Source: Eretmocerus hayati
Taxonomy: Eukaryota > Arthropoda > Insecta > Hymenoptera > Aphelinidae
Length of the DNA stretch: 64,000 bases
Direction: 5' to 3'
NCBI GenBank assembly: GCA_029851415.1
Contig: CM056743.1
Coordinates: forward strand, 91,362,501-91,426,500
The translations under genes and the position numbers were made by a program. Positions within the stretch are counted from its first letter, which is position 1; the number at the start of each line of letters is the position of its first letter. A model generated the notes under the pieces. That model was not told the DNA's origin. It saw only the letters and a program-made list of their open reading frames with translations, and did not search any database. Below are positions 32,289 through 45,701 of this stretch, in pieces.

Positions 32289-34541
32289 TGTGACGTGGTA
32301 TTTCTACCAGCACAACTAATTTATTTCTTAACGGGACTCTTAACCTAAGATCGCAGGTAACACGCGCGCGAACGGCGAAACGGCTTCTGCAAATTCAGCA
32401 ACTCCGGAACACAGCGTCACTTACCGTGTAAAATTACCTGAAAAATCTCAGAAAGGGGAGGGACGGAATCGCAATAATAATTCGGAATTTATTATGAAAA
32501 TAAATTGGCCTCTATATTCTTTACGTTGCTTCGACGCGGTATGTACAGTTATCTACAAACGAATTTTAACCCGACAATAGTCCGTGTGGCTCTAAGTTCA
32601 TCACTAATTGCTCATAGAATGTCTCTGAATATTCCTGAAAATATAATAAATAATTGCACTTCACTAAAAGGCCGTATCACTCTGTCCGATCACTCGCGAA
32701 ATCTACCTGCACTCCGTAGAGTGCAGCTTGTCCGGTCCCTGCTCCGATATTCTCCCACAATTTATGTGCTCGAAAATTTTCTAGTCCAAAATGGCCGCTC
32801 AGCGGTCCTCGCAACGCGCCCGCAACGGCGAGCACGCAAAATGGCTTGTGCTCCGATGCGCTTTTTGTCCAACGCTCTCGAGTGACAGGTGCACGATCAC
32901 GCACCTGGTTCCTGATTCACTTCTCCGTTATGTGCTCGTTACCGCGCGTACGCCAACTCCGGGGCGTCTTGTCCACGACCGCGCTCGATGCTCATAAGTC
33001 CGCTGAGTCCGCCCTGAGAATCTCCCACGCGCGTACGTCTATCACAAGACGTCTTGTCCTCGTGCGCACGATCACAGACTCACAAGTCCACTGCTCCGAA
33101 AATTCTCACGCGACGCGGTTGAAGTCCAGGGTCCTCAGATGCGATTGTCCAAGCACGCGTACGTCTCTCCAAGACGTCTTGTCCACGTCCGCGCACTGCA
33201 CCAGATCACGAGGTCCCCCGGGAGTCCGAATAGTCCGCGGGCACGACGATTGCCCTTCGCGACGCGCGAGGCTCCTCACACACTCGAGAGAATTCACAAA
33301 ATCAGCAAAACCACTCACCGCTGATGTCCATTGTCCTAGTCCTGGCGCTGCTCCGTCAATTCACAATTAATTTTGCCCTCCTGGCTCATTTACTGTCCGA
33401 GTCCACTGGGACTCCTGGGGGACTGGTGACTGGGCACGTGCTCCGAAATAAATTCGCGGGCGCGACTGGTACGTGTGGCTAGCACAAGAGGCGATCCACA
33501 AGTGTCACAATGGCTGCTTCTTCTTCACCAAGTCCGCGCCTTCGTCTTCACTGAAGTCAAGCCTTCTGATTGGTCCGTTCAATCTCACCGGAACACTAGC
33601 AGCGCCAACTGGCGGCTGAGCGCGCCAAATATTCAAGTCCAGTCCACTATATACTTGTCCTATACAGTAGCTCAAATTCTACGAAATTCGCTGCAAGCGC
33701 ATCAATTGCAGTATCTACGGTCCTGATGCCTCCACCCAGAGAATATTCTGTCCCGCTCACGCGCATGCACCGCTAAAGTACACGCGGAGGCATCGCGCAC
33801 TTGCGCTTGCCGCACTCCACGCTTTCACCTCGTATAGTCCTTATACATGTCCGTGTATATCTATTGTATATCTATATCTAGTCCGTATCGCCGCAGTATA
33901 TCTATATATACTCGCGGCCGCCCATAGCATAGTAATATCAAGTCCGCATGGCCGCAGTATATCTATATATATGCTGCGCACAGTCCCATTGCAACATACT
34001 CATGTGCCCTAAGTACATGTAAATGTCGTCCGCAAGTCCGAATTTGTCCAGTGACCGCTGTCCAGGTGATCGTCCGTCAGATTTTCGTGGCCACTAACAC
34101 CCGGGTGTGGCCCGGATTTACATGCCTGCAGCGCCGCCACATCTCGTCCGCCAGTCAGCTGTCTGCTCTGGCCACGCGCACCGGCCTGTCCGTCAACGCC
34201 GTCGTCCGCTGGGTCACCCGGGCCCATCCGTGTCCATGTGATGGTCCCCCGTGCGGTGGGTGGCCACCCTAGTGTTATATCTATGGTGCGCGGGTGTGCG
34301 ATACACCAGGTACACGATGTACCTGTGTATCGGGTAGTACGTAGGTACATAACCCCATCTCTGCAGGCATGCTCGCTGCCCCGGGCTGCAGCGTATGGGG
34401 CGATTGCCTGGATGGCTGGCAGCCCGGGAAGCGCATCACCAGGAGAACCATCCGTCTGCGGCACGCTGTCATCGTCACCCGGGCCCCGCGTGCCGTGCGC
34501 GCCATCTCCTCGCGTCCTGCAGCAGTGTGTGTGTCGTATGT
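32289..34541 (-). repeat. Element A 3' LTR, distal part
   Basis: It matches 62139-64000 nearly base for base over its first 1.8 kb, starting TGTGACGTGG on the plus strand. It is interrupted at 34541/34542 by element B and resumes at 49412. Open frames inside (for example 32505-32885 and 32846-33370) recur in both LTRs and are not credible genes. TATATCTATATATA-rich repeats lie at 33890-33980. Confidence 0.9.
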
Positions 34542-36707
34542 TGAAAGATTATGTTTTATTCCGTGAAGCGGAATAATACTTGAAAATGAGTTCTCTATTT
34601 AGATTTTATTCAATTAGTTCGATGATTATATCGTTACTATAACTATATAGAGGATACGACGTTATGTGAGGAAAGGTGGGGTAATTTCTAATGATAATTA
34701 TACGATAAAAATAAATTAAACAAGTTCATTTATTCTTGAAATTGACTCTAACATTATAAAAAAATAGATCTCTTTAATCACGCAGTGATTAATTTGTTAA
34801 TTGTGACACTTTACCAGTTTGGCATGCATATTGACAATGAAAAATGCAAAATATGTTGTCTATGACTCACTCTTGGCAGCGAAGAAATTGCCTATCTAAC
34901 AAAATTTTACTTTGAAAAATTAATACTGACTCGACAACTTTGATCTGAAAATATAAGGAAAAAAGAATTAATAAAAAAAAACCTAGCTAAACCCGAAGCA
35001 CATGGTTTCTACTAAAAGTAGTGGCCGGTGTGCTTGTAAAGACCATCAGACGTGGTTTCTACTAAAAGTAGTGGCCGGTGTCTGATGACTTTCGACAAGA
35101 TAGAAAATCCATTACCTGCTTATGGCAGGAAGGATTAGCGAAAACAATTACTGACTGGAAGTCCGAACTGAGATGCCAAATGCCGTCAAAATCGACGGTA
35201 ATGGTTAATATGGATATATAATTCATATGTGAGTAATCTCGTAAGCCACCTATCGGCGAGATATCGAACATCAATTTTACGAGATCCGAAGTTAGCGGGT
35301 GATTTGAATTGGTAATTAAATATTTCAATGATGACTTGAATTTCCATAATTGAATATTGATGAAATTGATATCGTAGTTTCTTCTTCTAGGTTGCAGCGT
35401 GTCTGGATTAGTTACTCGATGATCCAATAGTATTTCCATAGAAAATCATCATAAGAAAGTCCCATGGATTTTGAACCTGGCGCCATTGCTCATGCGCAGT
35501 AGGGTCAATCAGATTGGCCAATCAAGAGATAGCGATGCGATAGCAGACGACATCAATTCATCCAGTGCATCAACATATGGTTTGTGGTTATGACAGGTGA
35601 TTGTTTACATCAAGTCAACAAGCAGCTGGGTATTGTAAGTGTGGCAAAATAATTATAAATAAACTGCAACATTGGGTAAGTCCACCTGTAACATATCTAT
35701 AAAAGCATGTGTGAGCATATCATGGGTGTTAGTACTCATGATATGATGTGATGTTGAATATTAGTGTTTTGGTGATAGATGTTGATGAGTGATTTTTGCA
35801 ATTAATGAACTAACTATTGTTTTTGCATGATGATAACATTATATGGGTTGGGTACTAATAATTTATGTAGTGCTGATGTCAGGGAATTGATTCCTCATGT
35901 GATTTTACAGTGGAACTTGGTGCGTCAACTGGGAAGGATGGCCCATGTTATGGGCCAGAGGCATCAGTTGAGCTGCGTTGGACCATCACCATCATCAGAT
36001 GGGAGCCAAGGTGCAGAATCTACATCATTTCCTCAGGATAGATGGGATTCTAGGATTCAGAAGGAGAAATAGGTATGGATTTTTTACTATTTTTGATCTA
36101 CCAATGTAAAGTTTTGTTTTACTATTTATATATGGACTTGCTCAATCATAAATGTTGAGTGAGTATAAAATATGATCAGCTGATGGCTGTCACATTATAT
36201 GTGCAAGTATATGCACTGACAACTATTATGAATATGGTCAGAGTGAATGAGACTGAATGAAATGGCTTTCGCATGAATTCTTTTCTATTACTAATGTTTC
36301 TTTTCCTACTAATAAAAAATGAAATATATTATCAAATACTAATTTATGTTTTTGTTTCATGTTGCTGATAACACCTGATGTCAGAAATCCAAGTTTGGCT
36401 TCCTGATTACCTGAAGTTGTTCCAGACTCCTGCTTTTTGCCTAAATCCATCATTCGACTACCACCGCTGGACCAATATATGATAGGCAAGTACTTCAGGG
36501 ATAGGTAACTTGTATCAGACATGCTTCTATTGTTAATTAAGGTTAATCTACTTGAATAAGGACTGTTAATAACTAATATATTTGTTTTAGGTGCTGACCA
36601 CTAAATATCTAATCAAGCCTTAAACCAAACTATAAATATCAATATCTCCATTCGCGTAAACTAAATAATTTAAACATATTCAAAATTGCCCAAACGTGAG
36701 CGTTGCA
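34542..36707 (-). repeat. Element B 3' LTR (2166 bp)
   Basis: By eye it differs from the other LTR by two substitutions and one base in a poly-A run. It contains the paired hairpins at 34996-35087. Short frames inside recur identically in the other LTR and match nothing I know. Confidence 0.9.
34996..35087 (-). ncRNA. Two tandem structured hairpins with conserved core and swapped stems (3' LTR copy)
   Basis: An identical 26-base core (plus strand 35003-35028 and 35053-35078) contains the hairpin CTACT-AAA-AGTAG. The first core is enclosed by AAGCACA/TGTGCTT. The second is enclosed by the unrelated but also perfectly complementary CATCAGAC/GTCTGATG. Sense strand of the element is minus. The RNA class is not one I recognise. 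Confidence 0.6.
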
Positions 36708-36725
36708 TAGTCCCCTTGAAGTTAG
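36708..36725 (-). promoter_or_regulatory. Element B polypurine tract
   Basis: On the minus strand CAAGGGGACTA lies immediately before the 3' LTR start TGCAACGC, as expected for plus-strand DNA priming. Confidence 0.6.
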
Positions 36726-36749
36726 TATAATTTTCGCGAAGCATAAAAA

Positions 36750-37628
36750 TTAGACTAAGTACACACAAGGGGCAATTTTGTTAAATTTACACTCATCTCC
36801 TCTGTGAGAATCGTAACATTTAGAACCTCTTGGAATGTGGATTCGGATTACTCGTGAAATTTGCAGGAAAACTATAATAAATTGTTCCAAATAGTATTTA
36901 AATAATATTTGGACTAAAGCCAATATAATATCCGAGAATTTTCCAATCGTAAATTTTCTTCTATACTTGAAGTTTCTGATAGAATCATGGAGTTGGTTAA
37001 CCTGGAAACTATAATGTTGTGATGCTCGTATTGATCTTGTTACATCCATCATCAATTTCGATTCGACTTTGTGTTGATGGTTGCGAGATTCAATCACAAA
37101 CAAACTACTTTCGTGCTTATTTTCAACCTCTTTGAAATGTGCAACTGAATTAGCCGGTGAATTCGACAAGGACAATGGAAAAATTTCTATTTGCTTGATA
37201 TTATTTGCTGGTAACTGAAAATCACAAGTTGGACGGACTGGCAACGGATCAAACGAGATGACAATCCCCTTGTGCCGGGTTCGAGACTCAAATTTTGTTC
37301 TCAAAATTGTTGGTTTTTCGTATGAAGAATTTGTAATTAAGATACCGTCGAAACCTTGGTATGCGTGAGCGTCTCTGAGAATTCTATCCAGAAAATTAGT
37401 TGCTTCACCACTTGTTGTTACTGAAAATCCAGTTGAAAAATTCCTAACACGTGGAAAATGAACGGTGACCTTGAATTTCCAAACATTTTTGACTTCGTCT
37501 CCGTGATTCATCGGAATGACGAACTCATCAAAACAACTATTATTCGTAAACTGATTTTGTATCAAATTTTCATTTGAGGTTTCAAATTCCCTGCTGCAAA
37601 AGTTCGATTGGATTCGATAGAAAAACAC
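36750..37628 (-). CDS. Env-like ORF of element B (candidate)
   Basis: The 292-residue open frame sits between the tandem arrays and the 3' LTR, the usual env position. It shows several potential N-glycosylation sites (for example NFS, NSS). Near the C-terminus there is a hydrophobic membrane-spanning segment (about residues 230-252, LALVQILFKYYLEQFIIVFLQ) followed by a short basic tail. No N-terminal signal peptide is evident, so it is probably a C-terminal fragment whose upstream part was lost where the arrays begin. Homology to insect errantivirus envelope proteins is an impression, not established. Confidence 0.4.
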   Translation of the reverse strand: MFFYRIQSNFCSREFETSNENLIQNQFTNNSCFDEFVIPMNHGDEVKNVWKFKVTVHFPRVRNFSTGFSVTTSGEATNFLDRILRDAHAYQGFDGILITNSSYEKPTILRTKFESRTRHKGIVISFDPLPVRPTCDFQLPANNIKQIEIFPLSLSNSPANSVAHFKEVENKHESSLFVIESRNHQHKVESKLMMDVTRSIRASQHYSFQVNQLHDSIRNFKYRRKFTIGKFSDIILALVQILFKYYLEQFIIVFLQISRVIRIHIPRGSKCYDSHRGDECKFNKIAPCVYLV

Positions 37629-37659
37629 TCAATCGATCTGAATCTAGAAACTTATGATG

Positions 37660-40600
37660 AATTTGAAACATGATTTTCAGGATTGGAGAAGATTGGAGTT
37701 CAATCGCGATCAATGATGTTGATCGGGATTCAAACAGTGTTGACCAATCTTTACCAATGCCGACTATACGCATTGAGAGAGAGATTGCCAATCGACCTCA
37801 ATACTGACTAGAATCATTGGAGACCTTATATCCTATTCATCTGAATCGATTTGAATGCTGGAAATCAGTATTGGATATCCGAAATCCTATCCGCCTCAAT
37901 CGATTCCAATACTGTTATTCTGCATTGGAACCTCAATCGAACTCAATACTGACTAGAATCATTGGAAACCTTACATCCTATTCATCTGAATCGATTTGAA
38001 TGCTGGAAATCAGTATTGGATATCCGAAATCCTATCCGCCTCAATCGATTCCGATACTGTTATTCTGCATTGGAACCTCAATCGAACTCAATACTGACTA
38101 GAATCATTGGAAACCTTATATCCTATTCATCTGAATCGATTTGAATGCTGGAAATCAGTATTGGATATCCGAAATCCATTCCGCCTCAATCGATTTCAAT
38201 ACTGTTATTCTGTATTGGAACCTCAATCGAACTCAATACTGAATAGAATCATTGGACACCTTATATCCTATTCATCTGAATCGATTTGAATGCTGGAAAT
38301 CAGTATTGGATATCCGAAATCCTATTCGCCTCAATCGATTCCAATACTGTTATTCTGCATTGGAACCTCAATCGAACTCAATACTGACTAGAATCATTGG
38401 ACACCTTATATCCTATTCATCTGAATCGATTTGAATGCTGGAAATCAGTATTGGATATCAGAAATGCTATGCGCATCAATCGATCCCAATACTGTTGTTC
38501 AGTATTGGAACCATCGAGATCTGAATCCGCCCCAATCGACCTCAATACTGACTAGAGTCATTGGAGACCTTATATCCTATTCATCCGGATCGATTTGAAT
38601 GCTGGATATTAATATTGGAGATTCGGGATCCTATCTGCCTCAATCGATTCCAATACTGATTTTCAGTATTGGGAACATCGAGAACTCAATCCGTCTCAAT
38701 CGACCTCAATACTGACTTTCAGTCATTATTACAAATCAACGTCTCACATATACATCACTCACATTACAGGTAAGGTTTCAATACAATTCAATACTTATTT
38801 TAATCATGATCGCATTAACATATCATCGCATTACATAACTAAACGCTATTTGGAGGTTCTGTCACTCATCAGTCTTATATAGGAACAGGAGAGATGGTTC
38901 GTCGCTTGCGAGAAAGCAATCCCATGATATTTGGATGCAAACTGAGATGGTCATCGAAACGCCACCTAGCGTCAGCCACTCGAATTCTATCGGCCTCAAT
39001 CTATTCCAATACTAACTTTCAGGAATGGGAAGTTCAGTAACTCACGCTACGTCTATCGGTTCCAATACTGACTATGAGCATTAACGAGTTTATTTATCGT
39101 CCTGAATCGATTTGAATGCTGAATATCAGTATTGGGGACTTGAAATCCTATCTGCCCAGTCGAATCCAGTACTGTTTTCGAGTATTGGGAACTTCGAGAT
39201 CTCAACCCACTTCAATCGATCTCAATACTGACTGTGAGTATTCTAGCCCTTATATTCTAATAACCTGAATCGATTTGAGTACTGTCTCTCAGTATTAGGT
39301 AGATCCGCTATCTCAATCCACTTCAATCGATCTCAATACTGGAAGTAAGCATTAGAAACCTTATATCCTATCTACTTGAATCGATTTGGATGCTGGATTC
39401 CAGTATTGAGGACTTGAAATCCTAACTGCCCCAAACGATTCCAGAACTGTTTTTCAGTATTGGGAACATCGGGTTCTCAATCCGCTTCAATCGATTTCAA
39501 TACTGATTTTCAGCATTGCAGAACTCATATGATATTTACCTGAATCGGATTGAATGCTAGATATCAGTATTGAGGACTCGAAATCCTATCTGCCCCAATC
39601 GATTTCAGTACTGTATTTCAGTATTGGAAACATCAGGTTCTCAATCCGCTTGAATCGATCTCAATACTGATTTTCAGCATTGCAGATCTTATATCCTATC
39701 TACTTGAATCGATTTGAATGCTCGATATCAGTATTGAGGACTTGAAATCCTACCTGCCCGAATCGATTTCAGTACTGTATTTCAGTAGTGGAAACATCGG
39801 GTTCTCAATCCGCTTCAATCGATCTCAATACTGATTTTCAGCATTGCAGATCTTATATCCTACCTACTTGGATCGATTCAAATGCTGGATATCGGTATTG
39901 AGGACTTGAGATCCCATCTGCCCCAATCGATTCCAGTACTGTATTTCAGTATTGGGAATATCGGGATCTCAATCCACTTCAATCGATCTGAATACTGGAA
40001 GTAAGCATCAGAAACCTCATATCCTATCTACCTGAATCGAAATGAATGCTGGATATCAGTGCTAGATATCAGTATTCAGGACTTGCCATCCTATCTGCCC
40101 CAGTCGATTCCAGTACTGTATTTCAGTATTGGAAACATCGGGTTCTCAGTACGCTCGAATCGATCTCAATACTGATGTTCAGCATTGCAGACCTTATATG
40201 ATTCTTACCTGAATCGAATTGAATGCTAAATATCAGTATTGGGGACTTGAAATCCTATCTGCCCAGTCGAATCCAGTACTGTTTTCGAGTATTGGGAACT
40301 TCGAGATCTCAACCCACTCCAATCGATCTCAATACTGACTGTGAGTATTTTAGCCCTTATATTCTAATAACCTGAATCGATTTGAGTACTGTCTCTCAGT
40401 ATTGGGTGGATCACTATCTTAATCCACTTCAATCGATCTCAATACTGGAAGTAAGCATTAGAAACCTTATATCCTATCTACTTGAATCGATTTGGATGCT
40501 GGATTTCAGTATTGAGGACTTGAAATCCTAACTGCCCCAATCGATTCCAGAACTGTTTTTCAGTATTGGAAACATCGGGTTCTCAATCCGCTTCAATCGA

Positions 40601-42185
40601 TTTCAATACTGATTTTCAACATTGCAGACCTCATATGATATTTACCTGAATCGGATTGAATGCTAGATATCAGTATTGAGGACTCGAAATCCTATCTGCC
40701 CCAATCGATTCCAGTACTGTATTTCAGTATTGGAAACATCGGGTTCTCAATCCGCTTGAATCGATCTCAATACTGATTTTCAGTATTGCAGATCTTATAT
40801 CCTATCTACTTGAATCGATTTGAATGCTGGATATCAGTATTGAGGACTTAAAATCCTACCTGCCCGAATCGATTTCAGTACTGTATTTCAGTAGTGGAAA
40901 CATCGGGTTCTCAATCCGCTTCAATCGATCTCAATACTGATTTTCAGCATTGCAGATCTTATATCCTATCTACTTGGATCGATTCAAATGCTGGATATCG
41001 GTATTGAGGACTTGAGATCCTATCTGCCCCAATCGATTCCAGTACTGTATTTCAGTATTGGGAATATCGGGATCTCAATCCACTTCAATCGATCTGAATA
41101 CTGAAAGTAAGCATCAGAAACCTCATATCCTATCTACCTGAATCGGAATGAATGCTGGATATCAGTGCCAGATATCAGTATTCAGGACTTGCCATCCTAT
41201 CTGCCCCAGTCGATTCCAGTACTGTATTTCAGTATTGGAACCATCGGGTTTTCAGTACGCTCCAATCGATCTCAATACTGATGTTCAGCATTGCAGACCT
41301 TATATGATTTTTACCTGAATCGAATTGAATGCTAAACATCAGTATTAAGGACTTGAAATCCTAGCTGTCCCAATCGATTTGAGTACTGTTTTCCAGTATT
41401 GGGAATATCGAGATGTTAACCCAATTTAATCGATCTCAATACTGACTGTAAGTATTGGAGCCCTTATATCCCAATAATCTGAATCGATTTGAGTACTGTC
41501 TCTCAGTATTGGGCAGATTGCTATCTCAGTCCACTTCAATCGATCTCAATACTAAATGCAAGCATAAGTGACCTCATTATATCCTATCTACTTGTATCGA
41601 TTTTAATGTTGAAAATCAGTATTGCAGAATTGAGATCCTATCTGCTCCAACTCATTCCAATACCATTTTCAAGTATTGGAAACACTGAGATCTCAATCCG
41701 CTTGAATCGATCTCAATCCCGACTTTCAGCATTGCAGACCTCATATCATATTTACCTGAATCGAATTGAATGCGGAATATCAGTATTGAGGACTTGGAAT
41801 CCTATCTGCCCTAATCGATTCAAGTTCTGTATTTCAGTATTGGGAATATCGAGAGCGCATTACGCTTCGATCGATCTCAATATTGATGTTCAGCATTGCA
41901 GACCTTATATCATATCTACTTGAATTAATTCGAATGCTGTGTATCAGATTGGGAATGGGAAGTCCTATCTGCCTCAATAGATCCAAATACTGACCTCTAA
42001 CATTGGATACCGTATATTCTATCTACGTCAATATACCTGAATGATGATTGTTAGTATTGAGGACTTGAAATCCTATCTGCCCCGATCGATTCCAGTACCG
42101 TCTTCCAGTATTGCAAACATCGAGATCTCAATCCACCTCAATCGATTTCAATACTGATTCTCAGCATTGCAGACCTTATAACCCG
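37660..42185. repeat. Satellite-like tandem array I (~72-bp units; 145-bp and 1106-bp higher-order periods)
   Basis: The basic unit carries TCGATYTNAATRCTG followed by CAGTATTG. At 37817-38434 a 145-bp dimer repeats about four times, giving four mock 60-residue frames. Further right a 1106-bp higher-order period is seen: the segment with CTGAATCGATTTGAGTACTG occurs near 39265, 40371 and 41480. Copies differ by several percent. No genes. Confidence 0.85.
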
Positions 42186-45175
42186 TTCACCTGACCAATA
42201 GCAAAACTCATCTTCAGGCTGTTCCAATTCTGCCCAGCAGTATTGAATTCGATTGATATATATGAAACCTAGATGAGTTCAATACTGATTGTGAGTATTG
42301 AGAAAGATAGAATAACCATGTACCCACGATTTCCATTCGATTCTGTAGTATTCATCTCGATATTAGTCAATGACGCAAAGAGTGATTGGGTCATCATTGG
42401 AATAGATTGATGCAGTCGACTCAATGCTGCCCGGCAGGATTCAGACCGATAGCGAAACTCATCCTCAGAGCGTACCAATCCTGCTCAGCAGTATTGAATT
42501 CAATTAAAATACATGGAATTCAGAGGAGTTCGATACCGATTGTAAGTATTCAGGAGGATAGAAACCACTTTTTCACGATCGGTATTCCATCCTATAGTAT
42601 TAAGCTCGATTGGCCAATCACGAAATGAGTGATTGGGTCATCATTGAAATCGATTGACGCAGTCGACTCGTTGCTACCTGGCAGGATTCAGACCGAAAGC
42701 AAAACTCATCTTCAGGCCGTTCCAATCCTGCTCAGCAGTATTGAATTCGATTGAGATGTATGAAATCTAGAGGAGTTCAATACTGATTGTGAGTATTGAG
42801 AGAAATAGAATAACCATGCACCCACGATTTCAACTGAATTCTGTAGTATTCATCTCGATTGATCAATGACGCAAAGAGTGATTGGGTCATCATTGAAATC
42901 GATTGACGCAGTCAACTCAATGCTGCCTGGCAGGATTCAGACCGATAGCAAAACTCATCTCGAGATCGTTCCAATCCTGCTGAGCAGTATTGAATTCGAT
43001 TGAAATATATGAAATCTAGCGGAGTTCAATACTGATTGTGAGTATTGGGAAGGATAGAATAACCATGCATCCACGATATCAATCCGATTTTGTAGTATTC
43101 AGCTCGATTGGTCAATCACGCAGTAAGTGATTGGGTGATCATTGGAATCGATTGACTCAGTCAATTCAATGCTGCTTGGCAGGATTCAGACCGATAGCAA
43201 AACTCATCTTCAGGCCATGCCGATCCTGCTGAGCAGTATTGGATTCGATTGAAATATATGAAATCCAGCGAAGTTCAATACTGATTGCGAGTATTGGGAA
43301 GAATAGAATAACCATGCATCCACGATTTCGATCCGATTTTGTAGTATTCAGCTCGATTGGTCAATCACGCAGTGAGTAATTGGGTTATCATTGGAATCGA
43401 TTGACCCAGTCAATCCAATGCTGCCTGGCAGGATTCAGACCGATAGCAAAACTCATCTCGAAATCGTTCCAATCCTGCTGAGCAGTATTGGATTCGATTG
43501 GAATATACGGAATCTGGCGGAGTTCAATACTGATTGTGAGTATTGGGAAGGATAGGATGACCATGCATCCACGATTTCAATCCGATTTTGTAGTACTCAG
43601 CTCGATTTGTCAATCACGCAGTGAGTAATTGGGTTATCATTGGAATCGATTGACTCAGTCAATCCAATGCTCCCTGGCAGGATTCAGACCGATAGCAAAA
43701 CTCATCTCGAGATCGTTCCAATCCTGCTGACCAGTATTGGATTCGATTGGAATATACGGAATCTGGTGGAGTTCAATACTGATTTTGAGTATTGGGGAGG
43801 ATAGAATAACCATGCATCCACGATTTCAATCCGATTTTTTAGTATTCAGCTCGATTGGTCAATCACGCAGGGAGTGATTGGGTCATCATTGAAATCGATT
43901 GACGCAGTCCACTCAATGCTGCCTGGCATGATTCAGACCGATAGCAAAACCCATCTCGAGACCGTTCCAATCCTGCTGAGCAGTATTGGATTCGATTGGA
44001 ATATACGGAATCTGGCGGAGTTCAATACTGATTGTGAGTATTGGGAAGGATAGAATAACCATGCATCCACGATTTCAATCCGATTTTGTTGTATTCAGCT
44101 CGATTGGTCAATCACGCAGTGAGTAATTGGGTCATCATTGAAATCAATTGACGCATTCCACTCAATGCTGCCCGGCAGGATTCAGACCGATAGCGAGACT
44201 CATCCGCAGGCCGTACCAATCCTGCTGAGCAGTATTCGATTCGATTGAAATATATGAAATCTAGCGGAGTTGAATACTGATTGTGAGTATTGGGAAGGAT
44301 GGAATAACCATGCATCCACGATTTCAATCCGATTTTGTAGAATTCAGCTCGATTGGTCAATCACGCAGTGAGTAATTGGGTTATCATTGGAATCGATTGA
44401 CTCAGTCAATTCAATGCTGCTTGGCAGGATTCAGACCGATAGCAAAACTCATATCGAGATCGTTCCTATCCTGCTGAGCAGTATTGAATTCGATTGAGAT
44501 ATATGAAATCTAGCGGAGTTCAATACTGATTGTGAGTATTGGGAAGGATAGAATAACCATGCATCCACGATTCCAATCCGATTTTGTAGTATTCAGCTCG
44601 ATTGGTCAATCACGCAGTGAGTAATTGGGTTATCATTGGAATCGATTGACTCAGTCAATTCAATGCTGCTTGGCAGGATTCAGACCGATAGCAAAACTCA
44701 TCTTCAGGCCATTCCAATCCTGCTGAGCAGTATTGGATTCGATTGAAATATATGCAATCCAGCGAAGTTCAATACTGATTGTGAGTATTGGGAAGGATAG
44801 AATAACCATGCATCCACGATTTCAATCCGATTTTGTAGTATTTAGCTCGATTGGTCAATCACGCAGTGAGTAATTGGGTCATCATTGGAATCGATTGACT
44901 CAGTCAATTCAATGCTGCTTGGCAGGATTCAGACCGATAGCAAAACTCATCTTCAGGCCATTCTAATCCTGCTACGCAGTATTGAATTCGATTGAAATAT
45001 ATGAAATCTAGCGGAGTTCAATACTGATTATGAGTATTGGGAAGGATAGAATAACCATGCATCCACGATTTCAATCCGATTCTGTAGTACTCAGCTCGAT
45101 TTGTCAATCACGCAATAGGTGATAGGGGGATGATTGGAATTGATCCAGGCATAATTCGACTCGAATCTGTCCATT
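42186..45175. repeat. Satellite-like tandem array II (~249-bp period, about 11 copies)
   Basis: GGCAGGATTCAGACCGATAGC recurs every ~249 bp (42433, 42681, 42929, 43178, 43428, 43677, 43925, 44174, 44423, 44672 and 44921). Units also include CAATACTGATTGTGAGTATTG and TCGATTGGTCAATCACGCAG. Divergence between units is a few percent. Confidence 0.9.
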
Positions 45176-45701
45176 CATGATTAAAACGGATAGGAAAGAG
45201 CAAGGTTATTATACACCCAGTACTGCAGAGAATTATTCAGTTCGATTGAGCAATGTTGAAATAATAGTGTTCTAAAGGTGAAATCCAATCCTGTCATTTG
45301 GGATTGGTTAGGATAGACAATTAGTATCGTTTCGCGAATCGAATCACTTTCTGAAGCATTAATCTCGATAGAGCAGTGGGAGACGAGATCCATTATTCAA
45401 TTAGATCGAATTCCAATACTGAATCGGTTCATTAAAACATATTGAACCAGCAAAGATCTTCCATCCATCCTTCCGTGTCCGATCCTATGCTGAATACTAG
45501 TATTGGATTATATTCGCTTACATCAATCCTCATCAACAGTATAGAATTCTATTGGCAGTTGTGATCCCAATTCTACAATTCAGGATTCAGCTTGATTGGG
45601 TCTTTGTTCGATTGATCTGCATTGAATTCCAATACTGCTCTCGCCGGTTGAATGATAGAACCGATTGAAATGTATTCGTCCCGATAGGATTCGATTGGTT
45701 T
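45176..45701. other. Degenerate array edge
   Basis: Diverged traces of the AATACTG/CAGTATT motif fade into the end of the protease ORF. Nothing else seen. Confidence 0.5.

Noticed and set aside
34996..35087. Core TTTCTACT...AGTAG resembles a Cas12a CRISPR direct repeat
   Set aside because: Only two units occur, in a eukaryotic retroelement LTR, with no spacer series and no cas genes. The similarity is to a short stem only.
35081..35115. CTGATGA followed by GAAA suggested a hammerhead ribozyme
   Set aside because: Stem II and the GAAA spacing do not fit the hammerhead core, and no matching cleavage triplet could be arranged.
35062..35439. 125-residue ORF in element B LTR, repeated at 47762-48139
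   Set aside because: It is duplicated because the LTR is. It overlaps the hairpins and has no domain.
37817..38434. Four near-identical 60-residue ORFs in a row
   Set aside because: They are the 145-bp satellite unit read in one frame, with no codon bias or domain.
37660..45175. Repeats might be a CRISPR array
   Set aside because: Units are contiguous and similar over their whole length with no unique spacers, in a eukaryotic transposon.
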